From Serinus canaria (lineage: Eukaryota > Chordata > Aves > Passeriformes > Fringillidae), in assembly GCF_022539315.1 (NCBI RefSeq), contig NC_066316.1, forward strand, positions 61,423,994 through 61,487,993: a DNA stretch of 64,000 bases, in the 5' to 3' direction. Positions 1-9,425 of this stretch are shown in pieces (position 1 is the first letter of the stretch; every line of letters begins with the position of its first letter). Position numbers and translations under genes: made by a program. Under the pieces are notes generated by a model. It did no database searches. It had not been told where the DNA came from and saw only the letters and a program-made list of their open reading frames with translations.

Positions 1-36
1 AATTGTCAAATGCAAAAATAATTGAATGAAACATAC
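1..36 (-). other. HEY2: HEY2 intron 2, 5' end only
   Basis: On the minus strand exon 2 is followed at once by GTATGT, a good donor, so these bases are the start of intron 2. The rest of the intron and all later exons are outside the window to the left. Confidence 0.9.
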
Positions 37-115
37 CCCTCTTCTTTTCTTTCTGGCCATGATCTGAGATGTTGTTGTTGGGGAATTTGATCGAATGACA
101 GAACTATTACTTTGC
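37..115 (-). CDS. HEY2: HEY2 coding exon 2 (start of the bHLH basic region)
   Basis: HEY2 is a nuclear bHLH-Orange repressor acting downstream of Notch in heart, vessel and somite development. This 79-nt exon follows a pyrimidine-rich acceptor ending TTTCGCAG and ends at a GTATGT donor. It completes the split glycine codon of exon 1 and adds 26 full codons ending SPTTTSQIMARKKRRG, which is the HEY-family linker and the first basic residues of the bHLH domain. The remaining basic region (with the glycine typical of HEY proteins), helix-loop-helix, Orange domain and the C-terminal groucho-like tetrapeptide would be in off-window exons. Exons 1 and 2 together make exactly 54 codons with no frameshift or stop. 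The linker differs from mammalian HEY2 as I recall it at a few positions (for example QSN and IRSNS), while the run into the basic region matches. HEY1 and HEYL differ here. The exon is too short to stand out as an ORF. Confidence 0.95.
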
Positions 116-550
116 CTGCGAAACAATAAAAGTACGTCAGGTGTTGCACAACTTGACACCGCTCTTAGAAGACACCTTAGGTCACCATATTACGTATGCA
201 TAGTCCCTCTAATGCCATTTTCAATGCTTTTAAGATGTGCCTTGCATTGCACAGTGTTTTTGAAGACAGCAATGCATTTCAGTTTTGACTGCCCCAGCAT
301 ACATTTTGAATTGACATTTTGAATTTTCCAGCACTCTGTAGGAAATAAAGTCCTTTTCTGTAGACAGTTCACTATCCAGCGCAGATTTCATTTTCTTTGC
401 ATGTAAAGTCCTGCCTACCAAGTGGAGGCTGAAGAACCAGGCCCAAATCCACATGAACCATCTCTATATGGCAACAACAGTGGTGAGTGGACATAGACGA
501 TGACACAACCTCTGTCAGGCCTGCTGGGTTTTGACGTTGCTGCCCATTGC

Positions 551-584
551 TACAGTCATACCCTACAGTCATACCCTACAGTCA
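551..584. repeat. 13-bp tandem repeat, 2.6 copies
   Basis: The unit TACAGTCATACCC occurs at 551-563 and 564-576, followed by a partial copy at 577-584. The full copies are identical, so this is a recent or unstable minisatellite-like repeat inside HEY2 intron 1. Confidence 0.9.
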
Positions 585-714
585 GTAGGTGGTCAAGTAC
601 GATGCCAGGTGCCCAGCCTGGCTCTGTTGCATTATCCAGGAGCAGAATTCAAAATCTGTTTTTAAAACTATACTACCCACAAGTACAAAGTTGCTCTAAT
701 TTCATCATAAGCGT

Positions 715-722
715 GTGGGAAA
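715..722 (+). promoter_or_regulatory. Candidate RBPJ (CSL) site in HEY2 intron 1
   Basis: GTGGGAAA, in the context CGTGTGGGAAA, is the high-affinity RBPJ consensus. RBPJ is the DNA-binding partner of the Notch intracellular domain. The site runs directly into an A-homopolymer, which weakens the case that it is selected. Confidence 0.4.
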
Positions 723-956
723 AAAAAAAAAAACAACAGTATCCTTTAATACTCATTTAGCCACTGATGAGGACGAGATAGAGCTCTGGTGCATGAACTT
801 CTAAACTGGCAGGAGAAGCTCTGAAGCCCTTCAGCGTCCCCGCAGCGCGCCCAGCCCGACCCTCCCTGGGCAAACACCACTTGCTCGCCCTCGGCTCGCA
901 CGGCGGGTTTGCTGAAGTTCAGCTGCTGAGGATCCCTGCTTACTTTCCACGGCTCA

Positions 957-964
957 TTTCCCAC
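957..964 (-). promoter_or_regulatory. Candidate RBPJ (CSL) site in HEY2 intron 1
   Basis: TTTCCCAC on the plus strand reads GTGGGAAA on the minus strand, a full RBPJ core. It lies 342 bp inside intron 1 from the exon 1 donor, within the CpG island. Confidence 0.45.
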
Positions 965-1163
965 TGGCGCCGGTTCCCTTAGGTTGTTCGGCCTGATCAG
1001 GAGCGGTTTTGGAAAAGGTCTGATTGCAAATGGCAAATTAAGCGGAGCTAATGAACCGCAGCCCGGTGGCTCACACAGCTACTGGAGTGCTGCGAGTAAT
1101 TTCGAGGCTCGCGCAGTCCAAGCGCGGGGCTAATTTTTGGTGGGCTATGTGCGAGCTGCCAGC

Positions 1164-1203
1164 TGACCTGGAGGGGGATATAACACCTCTGACCTCAGGG
1201 GTC
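1164..1203. promoter_or_regulatory. Cluster of nuclear-receptor half-sites in HEY2 intron 1
   Basis: Two exact TGACCT half-sites (1164-1169 and 1190-1195; AGGTCA on the other strand) and a degenerate GGGGTC (1198-1203) fall within 40 bp. The last two form a TGACCT-CA-GGGGTC arrangement. COUP-TF/RAR-type receptors tolerate varied spacing, so this is plausible but weak. Confidence 0.25.
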
Positions 1204-1305
1204 GCCGCCCCCCCACCCCCATCCCAAGGGGGTGTCCAGGTCTCCCCCTAGCCCTGCCCCAGCTCGGGGCGCACCCGCACGCGTCCCCGACGGTGCCCCA
1301 CTTAC

Positions 1306-1388
1306 CCCGAGTAATTGTTCTCGCTACCCACGTCTATAGTCTCGTCCATATCGCTGTCTGAGGTAGTTTCTTCGCACGGTCGCTTCAT
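1306..1388 (-). CDS. HEY2: HEY2 coding exon 1 (N-terminus)
   Basis: This exon encodes the first 27 residues plus two bases of codon 28. The peptide begins MKRPCEETTSDSDMDETIDV, the HEY2 signature; HEY1 starts MKRAHPEYSSSDSELDETIEV, so the paralogue call is firm. The acidic, serine-rich N-terminus lies before the bHLH domain. The ATG (1388-1386, minus) has A at -3 in the context CACACGATGA and matches the start of mammalian HEY2. The exon ends TCG GG followed by GTAAGT, a phase-2 donor, and joins in frame to exon 2 at 115. An in-frame ATG lies 48 codons upstream (1532-1530) with no stop between, but that extension is proline-rich promoter sequence with no HEY2 similarity, so I keep the conserved start. 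Transcription runs leftwards, and the 5' end of the gene faces the rest of the window. Confidence 0.97.
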
Positions 1389-1506
1389 CGTGTGCACGGC
1401 GCAAAGATAAATAAATCCGGGGGGGGATGGGGGGGGCTCCGGGCACGGCACAGCTCGGAACAGCACGACTCCGTACCGCCAGCAGAGGAAACCCTCTCTG
1501 AGACGC

Positions 1507-1514
1507 TTTCCCAC
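1507..1514 (-). promoter_or_regulatory. HEY2: RBPJ (Notch-responsive) site in the HEY2 promoter
   Basis: The plus-strand TTTCCCACG reads CGTGGGAAA on the minus strand, a perfect RBPJ consensus, about 120 bp upstream of the HEY2 start codon and next to GC boxes. HEY2 is an established direct target of Notch/RBPJ, so position and sequence agree with known regulation. Confidence 0.65.
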
Positions 1515-1540
1515 GCCGCGGCACAGCCTCAAGCCCGACG

Positions 1541-1567
1541 GCCCGCCCCCGGCAAGGCCCGCCCTGC
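1541..1567 (-). promoter_or_regulatory. GC boxes (Sp/KLF type)
   Basis: GCCCGCCCCC at 1541-1550 and GGCCCGCCC near 1557-1565 read as GGGGGCGGGC and GGGCGGGCC on the minus strand. They lie just upstream of the RBPJ site, a usual arrangement for a CpG-island promoter. Confidence 0.5.
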
Positions 1568-2969
1568 CGAGGGTGACGGGCGGGGGCCGCCCACCGCCGG
1601 GGTGCGGAGGCGTGCGGAGGAGCGGGCGGCCGCCTGCCTGCCTGGCGGGGTCTCTGCCGCCCTCGGCTCACGGCAGGCAGGGAGCGGAGCCGGCACGGGG
1701 CCAGGGAGGGAGGGGTACGGGGTTCCGAGCATCCTCAGAGCTCGCCCTGCGGGGAGAAGGAACAGTACTGAATTCCCAGCCCTCCGATGCTGCCGGAAAA
1801 AGAGGGGTGGCCAATGTCGCCCCGCTGTCCATCTCTCACCGGGCATTTGGGACGATCTTGCTCCCCTCCACCAGTAGCACACGAGCCGGATCAGCCCCCT
1901 GCCCAGTGCTCCAGAGTCCCGGGAGGTGGCAGCAGGCCCGGTCTCCCTTCTTGCGGTGCCGCGAGTTGTGTTATCGGGCACACGAGAGTGCGTTGGAGAG
2001 CTGTGTAAGTCCCGGGAAATGTATAAATCCCTCCCGGCCGGGCGCGCGTCCCCGGCCGCCCCGTCCCGCTGGGCTCCACGGGCGCGCCGAGGGCTAGCGG
2101 GCGCTTGCAGGGCCGGGAGCCAAGCACAGTGATAATCCCTGCTGGGAACGGCTTGGGAGGAAGTTTAGCGTCTCGCTTACCGGAGGATCTGCAGCAGGCG
2201 GGTTTTATTTTGCTTTTGTTTGGGATTTCCCCACCCCGTTTGTTTGTGTTTTCAAATTCTGAATTCCTGACAAAATACATTCGGAGTGGTATGTTCTCCG
2301 CAGAAATTTAATCTTTCAACTGCGGTGACTGCCCCTGTCTGCCTGTTCCCCCTTCCATCCCCTTTGCTACCATCCTAGGAACGTTTTTCTCTCGCTCCTG
2401 CTGTCGGACGCTGGCCGAGAGGGGCCGGGACGGGGCAGGGAGGGTTCGGCACCAGCTTGCACACCTCTGCCTTATCCTGGCTCTCGGAGGCACACAGATT
2501 CGCGGTCGCTGAGCAGCCCGGAGGACTTGAAGGCTACCGGTGAGGGGGCTGCCCTTGCTACGACTCGGTGCCTTGTCGGGACAGGCGGGGCAGCCCCCTC
2601 GCCGCCCCGCCTGGCCGCCCGACCGGGGCTCCGGCAAGCGGCACCTGCCGGAGAGAGAGGCGGGAAGGAGCTGCCGGCGTCGCCGCAAAATGACAGAGCG
2701 GCGAAAAGTCTCCCGTTCAGCGCGGCGTGGCCCCGCGACCCTCACCGTGGCCGCACTGCTCTCGCCTCTCCGGGTTTCCAGGCGGCGACAGCACGATGCT
2801 GATCCGGACAGAGGGAGGGAGGGAAGAAGGGCCGGAGGGGCCGATGACTCCCGTTTTCCCTTTCGGGGCAGGCTGCGAGCTCGCTGGGCCGGAGGGAGCG
2901 GGAACCTTCCCGGCACGGCTCCGTTCGGCAGCGCCGGTGCCGCTTCTGCCTGCGGGCGGAGTTTGGCCC

Positions 2970-3009
2970 GGCTGCTTTATATTTAGCAGCCGACGGTACC
3001 AATGACTCA
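2970..3009. promoter_or_regulatory. MEF2-like motif inside a 7-bp inverted repeat, plus AP-1 site
   Basis: Arms GGCTGCT (2970-2976) and AGCAGCC (2985-2991) are exact complements around an AT-rich centre. TTATATTTAG at 2977-2986 fits the MEF2 consensus YTAWWWWTAR. TGACTCA at 3003-3009 is an exact AP-1 site. This AT-rich spot lies in a GC-rich part of the island about 1.6 kb upstream of HEY2. It could also be the TATA region of a divergent rightward transcript; the sequence cannot decide. Confidence 0.35.
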
Positions 3010-3388
3010 GTTTTCCACTCGGTTAAATGCCGTGGAAGGTACAGGTGGTTTGGTTCGTTCGCGCGTGTGCGTGCGGCAAAGTGCCGTTGCGAATGAGAAA
3101 CCGGCGCCAGCTCTTTTGTACGCCGACATCCGCCATCTCTGCAATTATATTTGGTTGCACGTCGGGTGTTTGCCCTTTCATGTGGATGTTGCTACTATGT
3201 AAAGGAACAGCGGGATTTCATGCCTCATTGCTCTACCGGGACATCCTTTTCATGCCCGTATTTGCAGAGTTACTAAAAGCTCCGCGGCTGCTCACTCACA
3301 ACAGAAGCAAGCGTCCGCGGGAATGGCGAAGACAGCTCCAGGGAACTTGGGACGCATTCCCCACAATGGCCCCTTTGATGGGATCTGA

Positions 3389-3505
3389 ACAAAAACCAAA
3401 CCAAACCAAAATACAACCCCCCCCCCAAAGAGAAAAAAAAAAAAGGAAAAAAAAAAAACCAAACCAAAACCCACGAAATAAATCCCCACGAACAAACAAC
3501 CCTAA
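3389..3505. repeat. A/C-rich low-complexity tract
   Basis: Runs of AAACC, a C10 run, A12 runs and AACCAAAACCC motifs form a low-complexity patch interrupting the CpG island. Confidence 0.85.
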
Positions 3506-3670
3506 AAAGTATCGGGATCTCTCGGGAGAAGTGGACTAGCAGGAGCAGCCTGTGGCGCCCGACTGCAATTTGAAGCACAAACGCTTTAGGAGTCTGGGAT
3601 TAAGGCTCAGCAGTTTCAGTGCTCGACGGGGGCGGGAGGGTTTCTATAATATTTTTAAAATCCCAATAAA

Positions 3671-3671
<1 letters not shown>

Positions 3672-3708
<37 letters not shown>
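3672..3708. repeat. Poly(A) tract, 37 bases
   Basis: An uninterrupted run of 37 A follows AATAAAC. AATAAA directly abutting the run is too close to be a normal polyadenylation signal, and the preceding sequence is CpG-island DNA with no gene similarity, so a retrocopy tail is unlikely. Confidence 0.95.
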
Positions 3709-3710
<2 letters not shown>

Positions 3711-4913
3711 ACCCCAAATTATTTTTCGTTGTCTGTACTGTAAGGACACGGGGAGACATGAGATAGCCGGGCTTGCTCCCGTCCGGGACCCTGGTGCTGG
3801 GCGACGCGGGAGCGGCCGGGAGCCTCAGACATCGCCTTTCAGTGCGAGGTGAGGTTTGGTAGGTCTGAGTTTGAGCCCGTGTTGCCCGGGCAGGGCTGCA
3901 GCTGCTCGAGAGACGCCTGCACACACGGGGAGGGGGGGACACAGGCTCGAGCGTGGGTGTCCGAATCCCCGCTAAAGCACGCGAATCGCCCGGGGATGTT
4001 GGTGCGTTTCCGAGCTGTCTCGGGGTTTTGCACAGAAATCTTTCATGTCACGCGTCGGTGCCGCTGGATTTTTAATTTCTGCTCACTCTGGAAATAGCTC
4101 CTGCTGCTTTATGGTATTTTTTTCCCCCTGGGGCACAACTCCCGCATGCTGTTTTCCTACAGAAACCTGAGCTATCCTATGGTTACCTCCCCGAGTAGAG
4201 TTAATGTCAGCGTCGTTTGTCGTCGATACGGCTGCTAAATCCTCCTGGCAGCCTCGCTAAAGGCCCTCCTCCGGGAAAATGCTGTTTTCATCTTGCCCAG
4301 ATTACGGTGGGGGTTTTTTGTTTTGTTTTTAATTATTTTTGAGAGATCTACCTGCTCCTTGGGTGAGAAATTACGGCCTTTGCCGGGTCGCACTGAGGAA
4401 AGGCACGCCCTTGCACCTCTGCCAGGTCTCAGGCTCTCCCCTGCGGCAGGTGCGCTGCGACAGGCAGGAGCTCCGTGGCACGGCACCAGCACCAAGCCTC
4501 CCTGGCTGTACAGCACACGTGTCTCTTTCTCCCGTGGCCCCATAAAGCGTGGATCCCGGGAATCCTTGCTGCGGCGGGATTGCCCGCTAGGCTGGCAGCA
4601 CGCAGCGCTGACAGCCGCGCAGTCGAAGCCCAGAGAAACGCATCTTTCGCCGTTCCCCGTTGCTTTTCCCTCCGAAGGGAAAAAGCCGGGCGGACTCGCT
4701 GCTTTCCGCCAGCCTGGAGGTCCCGGGACAGCCCCCGCCCTCACCCACCACCCACGCCAGGCAGCTCTCTGTGCAGGCCGCCCTCGCCCCCCGGAGTCCC
4801 CCGAGCAGCGTTTTCCCGGGAGACGAGGCCCCGGCCGGCGGCTCCGCGGTGGAGGCTCCCCGGCCCGCAGGCTTCCTGTCCCGGCCGGGGGGCGTCGGGG
4901 GGAGGCCAGGCAG

Positions 4914-4945
4914 CTCCCTCTCCCTCCCTCCCTCCCTCCCTCCCT
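4914..4945. repeat. (TCCC)n microsatellite
   Basis: About seven copies of TCCC, with one TCTCCC interruption, lie in the distal CpG island. The purine-rich complement can form non-B DNA such as a triplex. Confidence 0.9.
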
Positions 4946-5120
4946 GCTTTCTTGTGGGTTTGTTGTTTGGGGGTTTTGTTTGTTTGTTTTTGCTCTCGTG
5001 GTGCTCGCGGTGGCTGCGGGGCCTGGTGGGTCACACGAGGCCAGCCCGGCGCTCCGGCCCCGACAGGCGCTGAGCCGTGTGGGCGCCTCCAGAAGCGGCT
5101 TGCCAAAAAGCAAAGCAGTA

Positions 5121-7717
5121 CATTTCTCGCTACGTCTAGAGAGCTGGCTCCCTTAGAGAAGTGACTCTCTTCTGCTCCGTTCCCGAAAATGAAATGTTCT
5201 ATCCCCCGAGATTTCAGGATTTTACACGTCGCTGTGAGCCGTTTAGGATTAAATAGTTAGGGACTTTAAAGACTATTTTTAAAATGTGCATGGCCTTCTG
5301 AAGGAGCTGAAGTTTTGCTCAGCAGCTCTCTTCAAGGGGACTCAAGATTGTCCCGAGTTTCTTAACTGAACACGGTAGGTACTCAGACACTTAAGTCATT
5401 GAGCAGGTTTTTTTTTTAACTTTACTTTCTCCTTCTTAAAAAGCCATTTGCATCCCATATCCTTCTCTCAGTAAGCAGACTCTTGGGGATAGCTGTTCTA
5501 CTACTTTTAAGTTACTTTCTCTATTAGGAAACTCTTAAGAACAGGAGAGAAATGCAATTCCCATTCATGGCGCTGGTTTTGTTTTCCTTCTTGATTTTTT
5601 TTCCCCTGATGTGATTGTAAATAGGTGGTTAAAAAGATTTCTGGCCACATTCATACCAAGGTGGGATGGACAGACTGAAGAAAGAGCACAGAGCTGAGGT
5701 AGTCACATGTGACAGGTGAAGGAAATAATGCTAAAAAAAAAAAAAAAAAAAGTCTTTAAAACGTGGCTTTGCCTAGACAGTGGCTACACACGGGTGGAAG
5801 TGGGTGCATGGCATTCCATGCAGGTCTGTATTGTGGAGGAGAATTTGACTATTAGCTGGGCTGTAGGATTTTTGCCAATGAATCACAGTAGTGCCTGATC
5901 CACAGTGGTTCCTGTGGTAGTATAATAACCCCACAGGTACTGATAAAATTGCAATTCCCTGAGATGGATGCAATCACTCCAGTAGATCACTTCAGTTTTA
6001 GGAAGGATAAAAAGTGTACAAAGACTTGCTACAATAAATTTCAAGCTAAAGATTATGGAGGAAAAAAAAAGTGGGAAGGAAGATGCAGTGAATATTTATA
6101 GATCTTTCTAAGTAACAACTTTTAATGTTTATCACTGAGCTACACCTCCACAAATCTGATCTTGGTCAAGTAGGGAAACTGACTATTGGGATTTTAGGCT
6201 GATGACTATGAAAATGTAACTCTGCATCTCCTGCAGTGTGTCACACTGCTTCTCTGTTTTCGGTGCCTACAGGGGTCAATGAATGCACCCTTCTGGGTCG
6301 AGTGCTTCCTCCTGGCCCCTAGTCAGTAGGTGCTGCATGTTTGTCCAGAGCATGAAATGCTCTCCCTGAGAGCTGTCACTACATTGTAGGTGACACAGAA
6401 AGACAGGAACACCTCCTCTGGCTCCCACTGTCTGGTGATAAGGAGCATGATTGAACAGCACCCCAAGGAAGGGCAGCTGGAGAGGACAAACCCTGTGGCT
6501 GAGAGCCTCATCCTTAACTCTTTGCACCTTGGCACACTTCCTATGTGAGCTCAGGCACTCAGGACAATTAATTAAATTAACAAAAGTTGTAAATTAGAAG
6601 TGTCTGTGAACTGTATTGAAACTCAGTCTGCATGCTCTTATTCACAAGAGAACTGGCTGCAATTTGATTTAAATTAACTCACTTTCAGAATAAAATAACA
6701 TTGACTAGAATAAAAGCAGCTTTAATTTTGAATGGATGTCTACATAAAATTGTTTGTGGTTTAACTAATCCACTCTAAATATTAAGTCTGTTGATTTTCC
6801 CCGGCACTTCCATCTGGGCTAGTTTGCTGTGTGCCTCTATTTTAGGCTCCTGTCACTAAAATGGAAATAGTAATTGCCTGCTAAAGTTTAAAGTCATTGT
6901 GTGAAGGATCTTGATAATGACAGCATTTTGCCTAATACTCAGTATACACATTCTGCAAAAGCCAACTCTTGATTTTCTATACATGTGCAAAGTTCTTGCC
7001 AGGTAATATTTTACAATGACTGTACCCAGCTGTACATGAGCAGGGGAGACATGCAGCAGTGGAGAATTAGGGCATCATTTTGGATTTTAGACTTTCACTT
7101 ATCTCCTGGGATTTGGCTCTCTGTTTTCCTCGAAGACTATGGGCCAAGATTTAAGAACTCTCTAACTTCAGTCATCCTAATGAACAGCCTCAATAGTGTT
7201 AAAGGGAACTAGGGCACTTCCTTTTCTAGTGGAAATCAGGCCACTTAATTACCTCACAATAATATACAGAACCTAATCTCACAGTTTTTTGCACAACATG
7301 AATTATGAACTTTAATCTATTTTAGCAGTACTGCTATTAAAATCCATAGATCTGTATCAAGAATAAAACTATCCTATTATAATGGAAATGGAGTACTTGT
7401 AAAAATGAGCAAATGAGCACATAATCACTTTCTCATTGAAACTCATTTCTGTTTAAATAAATTTTTACAGTGGTGAGGCATGCTTTAATTCACTAGTGAC
7501 TGTGGCAAGTCTAGATAAACACATCCTGTGTCAGAAATGGGGACCTTCTTGAATTTTTGTAGTAAAAACTTGAACTTGGTGGGTTTTGAACTAAAGCAAT
7601 TCCATCTTTTTTTTTTTTTCTTTTTCAGTTCCTTCTTCCTTGTCAGCTTTTTACAGCATGTCCCTTTATTTCTTATTTCTTTTATGTTTTTCACGCTGAA
7701 TGGACCTTTTTTGGTTT

Positions 7718-7756
<39 letters not shown>

Positions 7757-9284
7757 TTTGTTTTTTGTTTTTTGCATGCCAGAAACTGGAGAATTGTCAT
7801 TATTTGAGTTTTATTGTTCGTTGCTCCTCTAAGATAAAAAACCCCATGCTGCCCAGAGAGTTAAGAAGGAAAAATTTTCAGGGAGTGCTAAGGTTTTATC
7901 CAATATTCATTTATGAAAGAAAATAGTGTATCATCTCCAGGCTTCAAACCTAGCTGTTATAATAAAGCATTTCACCTAATGCTCTAAAAATACTCCTTTA
8001 TATAAACTATGCACGTGATACAAATAAAAATCTCAGATATTCTGAATAGATCTATGATATTTTTGCAAACTTCCTCAGTAACAGTAGTCCTATTGGCACT
8101 CAGAATGGACTTTGGAACTACAGATCCTGCACAGCTAGGTAAGTAAAAGGACACACTAAACATCTCCTTGTCAGTAGAAGAAGTTATGATCTCTGGAAAT
8201 AAAAAATTATTAATGGAAACATCTTCCAAGTCTCTGAAAGAAAGCATGTGGGGTCAACATGAATACTCAGCTGGTAAAATTTATACACAAATTAAACAGG
8301 CATACATTCAGTCAAGAGCCAGGGTCTTACACCACAGAAGTTTGGATCAGGATTTTCAGCCAAAGAGAAACAGTTTTTCCCCAGACTGGAAGTTTCATAC
8401 TTCCATGAATATATGTCCATGTAGAGAACAGTTCATCTAAACTACAGGAAGATCCCTTTTGTCACCTGCTGTCCAAGGGAGAGAAGTTGTCTCTGTTCCA
8501 TTCTCATGAGTCTTGTGTCTTACAACTGCCTGTGCCTAAACAAGTATTTTCAGGATTCTTTAGTTACTATCATGTTTGATCCTGCTGAGCCTAATCAGGA
8601 AAGCCTGTGTTGACTGGGGATGACTTTTGCTTCAAGAAGGAAATTGAAAAGCTCTCTCTGCAGGAACTGGGCCTAATTCCAATTTTCTCCTTACTTCTAA
8701 AAGAAAACAATTTTGTGAAGGTATTTTTGATTTTTAGTGATAAGCATTTTTCTCTCCTTCAAAACATTATATTACTTTGGTAGTATTTTATTTTAACATC
8801 TTTCTAATTAATTTTATTCAGTGTATCTTTTTTGTTACACACAGTTGAAAATAAATATGTCTTATTACAGCAAAGGTAGATCAGACTTTGAGAAGAAAGC
8901 TCTGCAGCTCTGAGGATGCATCAGACTTTAATGAAAACTTTAAAAAGTTTTCATTGTCAGTGACTTAAAAAGTGTTCACTGTTCTTTTTGGTAAAAGAGA
9001 TAAAAAATCCTGTGCAGACTGAAGGCTTTCCAAAATGCTAAATACTTTCCTTTGCTTGGTAGGTTGTTTTCTTGTGTTTCATTTTTTATGGCAGATGTTA
9101 ACCAAAGCACACTTAAAATTACTGTGAGAGCAGTTTGCTTTTGGTGCTTGCTGGTTCTGTGTGAGTGCTGGTGCTCACCTTTGCAAGGGGCAGAGGTACC
9201 ATTTTTGATCCTATGCTCTTCCTTTTCTGAGCTCCATCACAGGGCCTGAGGTGGCTGGCAGGACTTCCTCAGGCCTTCAGCCTG
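5121..9284. other. Intergenic flank without recognisable genes
   Basis: AT-rich sequence with no coding similarity in any frame. It contains an A20 run (5732-5751), T-rich patches (7607-7626) and the long T tract listed separately. The segment 6640-6960 is AT-rich with homeodomain-type TTAAT/TTAATT motifs and could be regulatory, but nothing decisive is visible. Confidence 0.7.
7719..7773. repeat. Poly(T) tract, 37 bases, with GTTTG extension
   Basis: T37 at 7719-7755 is followed by GTTTGTTTTTTGTTTTTTG. The neighbouring DNA shows no gene-like sequence on the minus strand that would make this the tail of a retrocopy. Confidence 0.95.
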
Positions 9285-9425
9285 GGAGTCTCTTTCTCTG
9301 GATATATTCAAAAGCTGACACAATCCTAAGTAATGTGCCCTAAGGGACCCTGCCTGTGCCAGGGGGTTGGAATAGATGCCATGCAGTGGTCCCACCTGAC
9401 CTGATCCTTTCTGTGGTTTTGTAAC
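9285..9425 (+). mobile_element. CR1 LINE 3' end, diverged
   Basis: The segment reads GATATATTCAAAAGCTGACA, then GTGCCCTAAGGGACCCTGCC, AGGGGGTTGGAATAGATG, GGTCCCACCTGACC and a decayed TTCTGTGGTTTTGTAA end. These follow in order the C-terminal coding and 3' UTR sequence of avian CR1 (GTTGGACTAGATGATC and the terminal TTCTGTGAT repeat). It is 5'-truncated, as is normal for CR1, and clearly old. Confidence 0.8.

Larger units (their letters stand above)
116..1305 (-). other. HEY2: HEY2 intron 1 (1190 bp)
   Basis: The intron runs from GTAAGT (minus strand, 1305 down to 1300) to CAG next to 115. The half nearest exon 1 (about 820-1305) is CpG-rich and part of the promoter island; the distal half is AT-rich. 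It contains two GTGGGAAA RBPJ-type motifs, a small 13-bp tandem repeat, an A-run at 720-733 and TGACCT half-sites near 1164 and 1190. Open frames in it on both strands show no recognisable protein. Confidence 0.93.
1389..1570 (-). promoter_or_regulatory. HEY2: HEY2 5' leader and proximal promoter
   Basis: Directly upstream of the start codon (minus strand) are an AT-rich GATTTATTTATC segment at about 1406-1417, two runs of eight C, a consensus RBPJ site and GC boxes. The start of transcription cannot be read from sequence alone. The AT-rich segment is only about 20-30 bp from the ATG, so it would be an effective TATA box only if the leader were almost absent; more likely it lies within the leader. 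Confidence 0.7.
820..5120. promoter_or_regulatory. Large discontinuous CpG island around HEY2 exon 1
   Basis: CpG dinucleotides are frequent and GC is high in blocks at about 820-2180, 2400-3340, 3540-4060 and 4380-5110, separated by short AT-rich patches (for example 2200-2400). CpG becomes rare after 5250. The island covers exon 1, the promoter and almost 3.8 kb of 5' flank. Islands this long are typical of developmental transcription factors under Polycomb control; that role here is inference. Many long open frames on both strands (for example 2308-2916 minus, 4235-5113 minus and 4293-5156 plus) come from stop-poor GC-rich sequence and resemble no protein. Confidence 0.85.

Noticed and set aside
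1302..1532. Taking 1532 as the HEY2 start codon
   Set aside because: The conserved HEY2 N-terminus begins at 1388 with a good start context; the upstream part is promoter-like. Kept only as a finding.
2308..2916. 202-codon open frame on the minus strand
   Set aside because: It lies in the CpG island, is arginine/proline/serine-rich from GC-rich DNA, overlaps other open frames on both strands, and resembles no protein.
3665..3708. AATAAA plus A37 as the tail of a processed pseudogene
   Set aside because: AATAAA abuts the A-run instead of lying 10-30 bp before it, and the upstream sequence is CpG-island DNA without mRNA similarity.
4235..5156. Overlapping open frames of 292 (minus) and 287 (plus) codons
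   Set aside because: Opposite-strand frames of equal length in stop-poor GC-rich sequence, spanning a TCCC microsatellite. No domain is recognisable.
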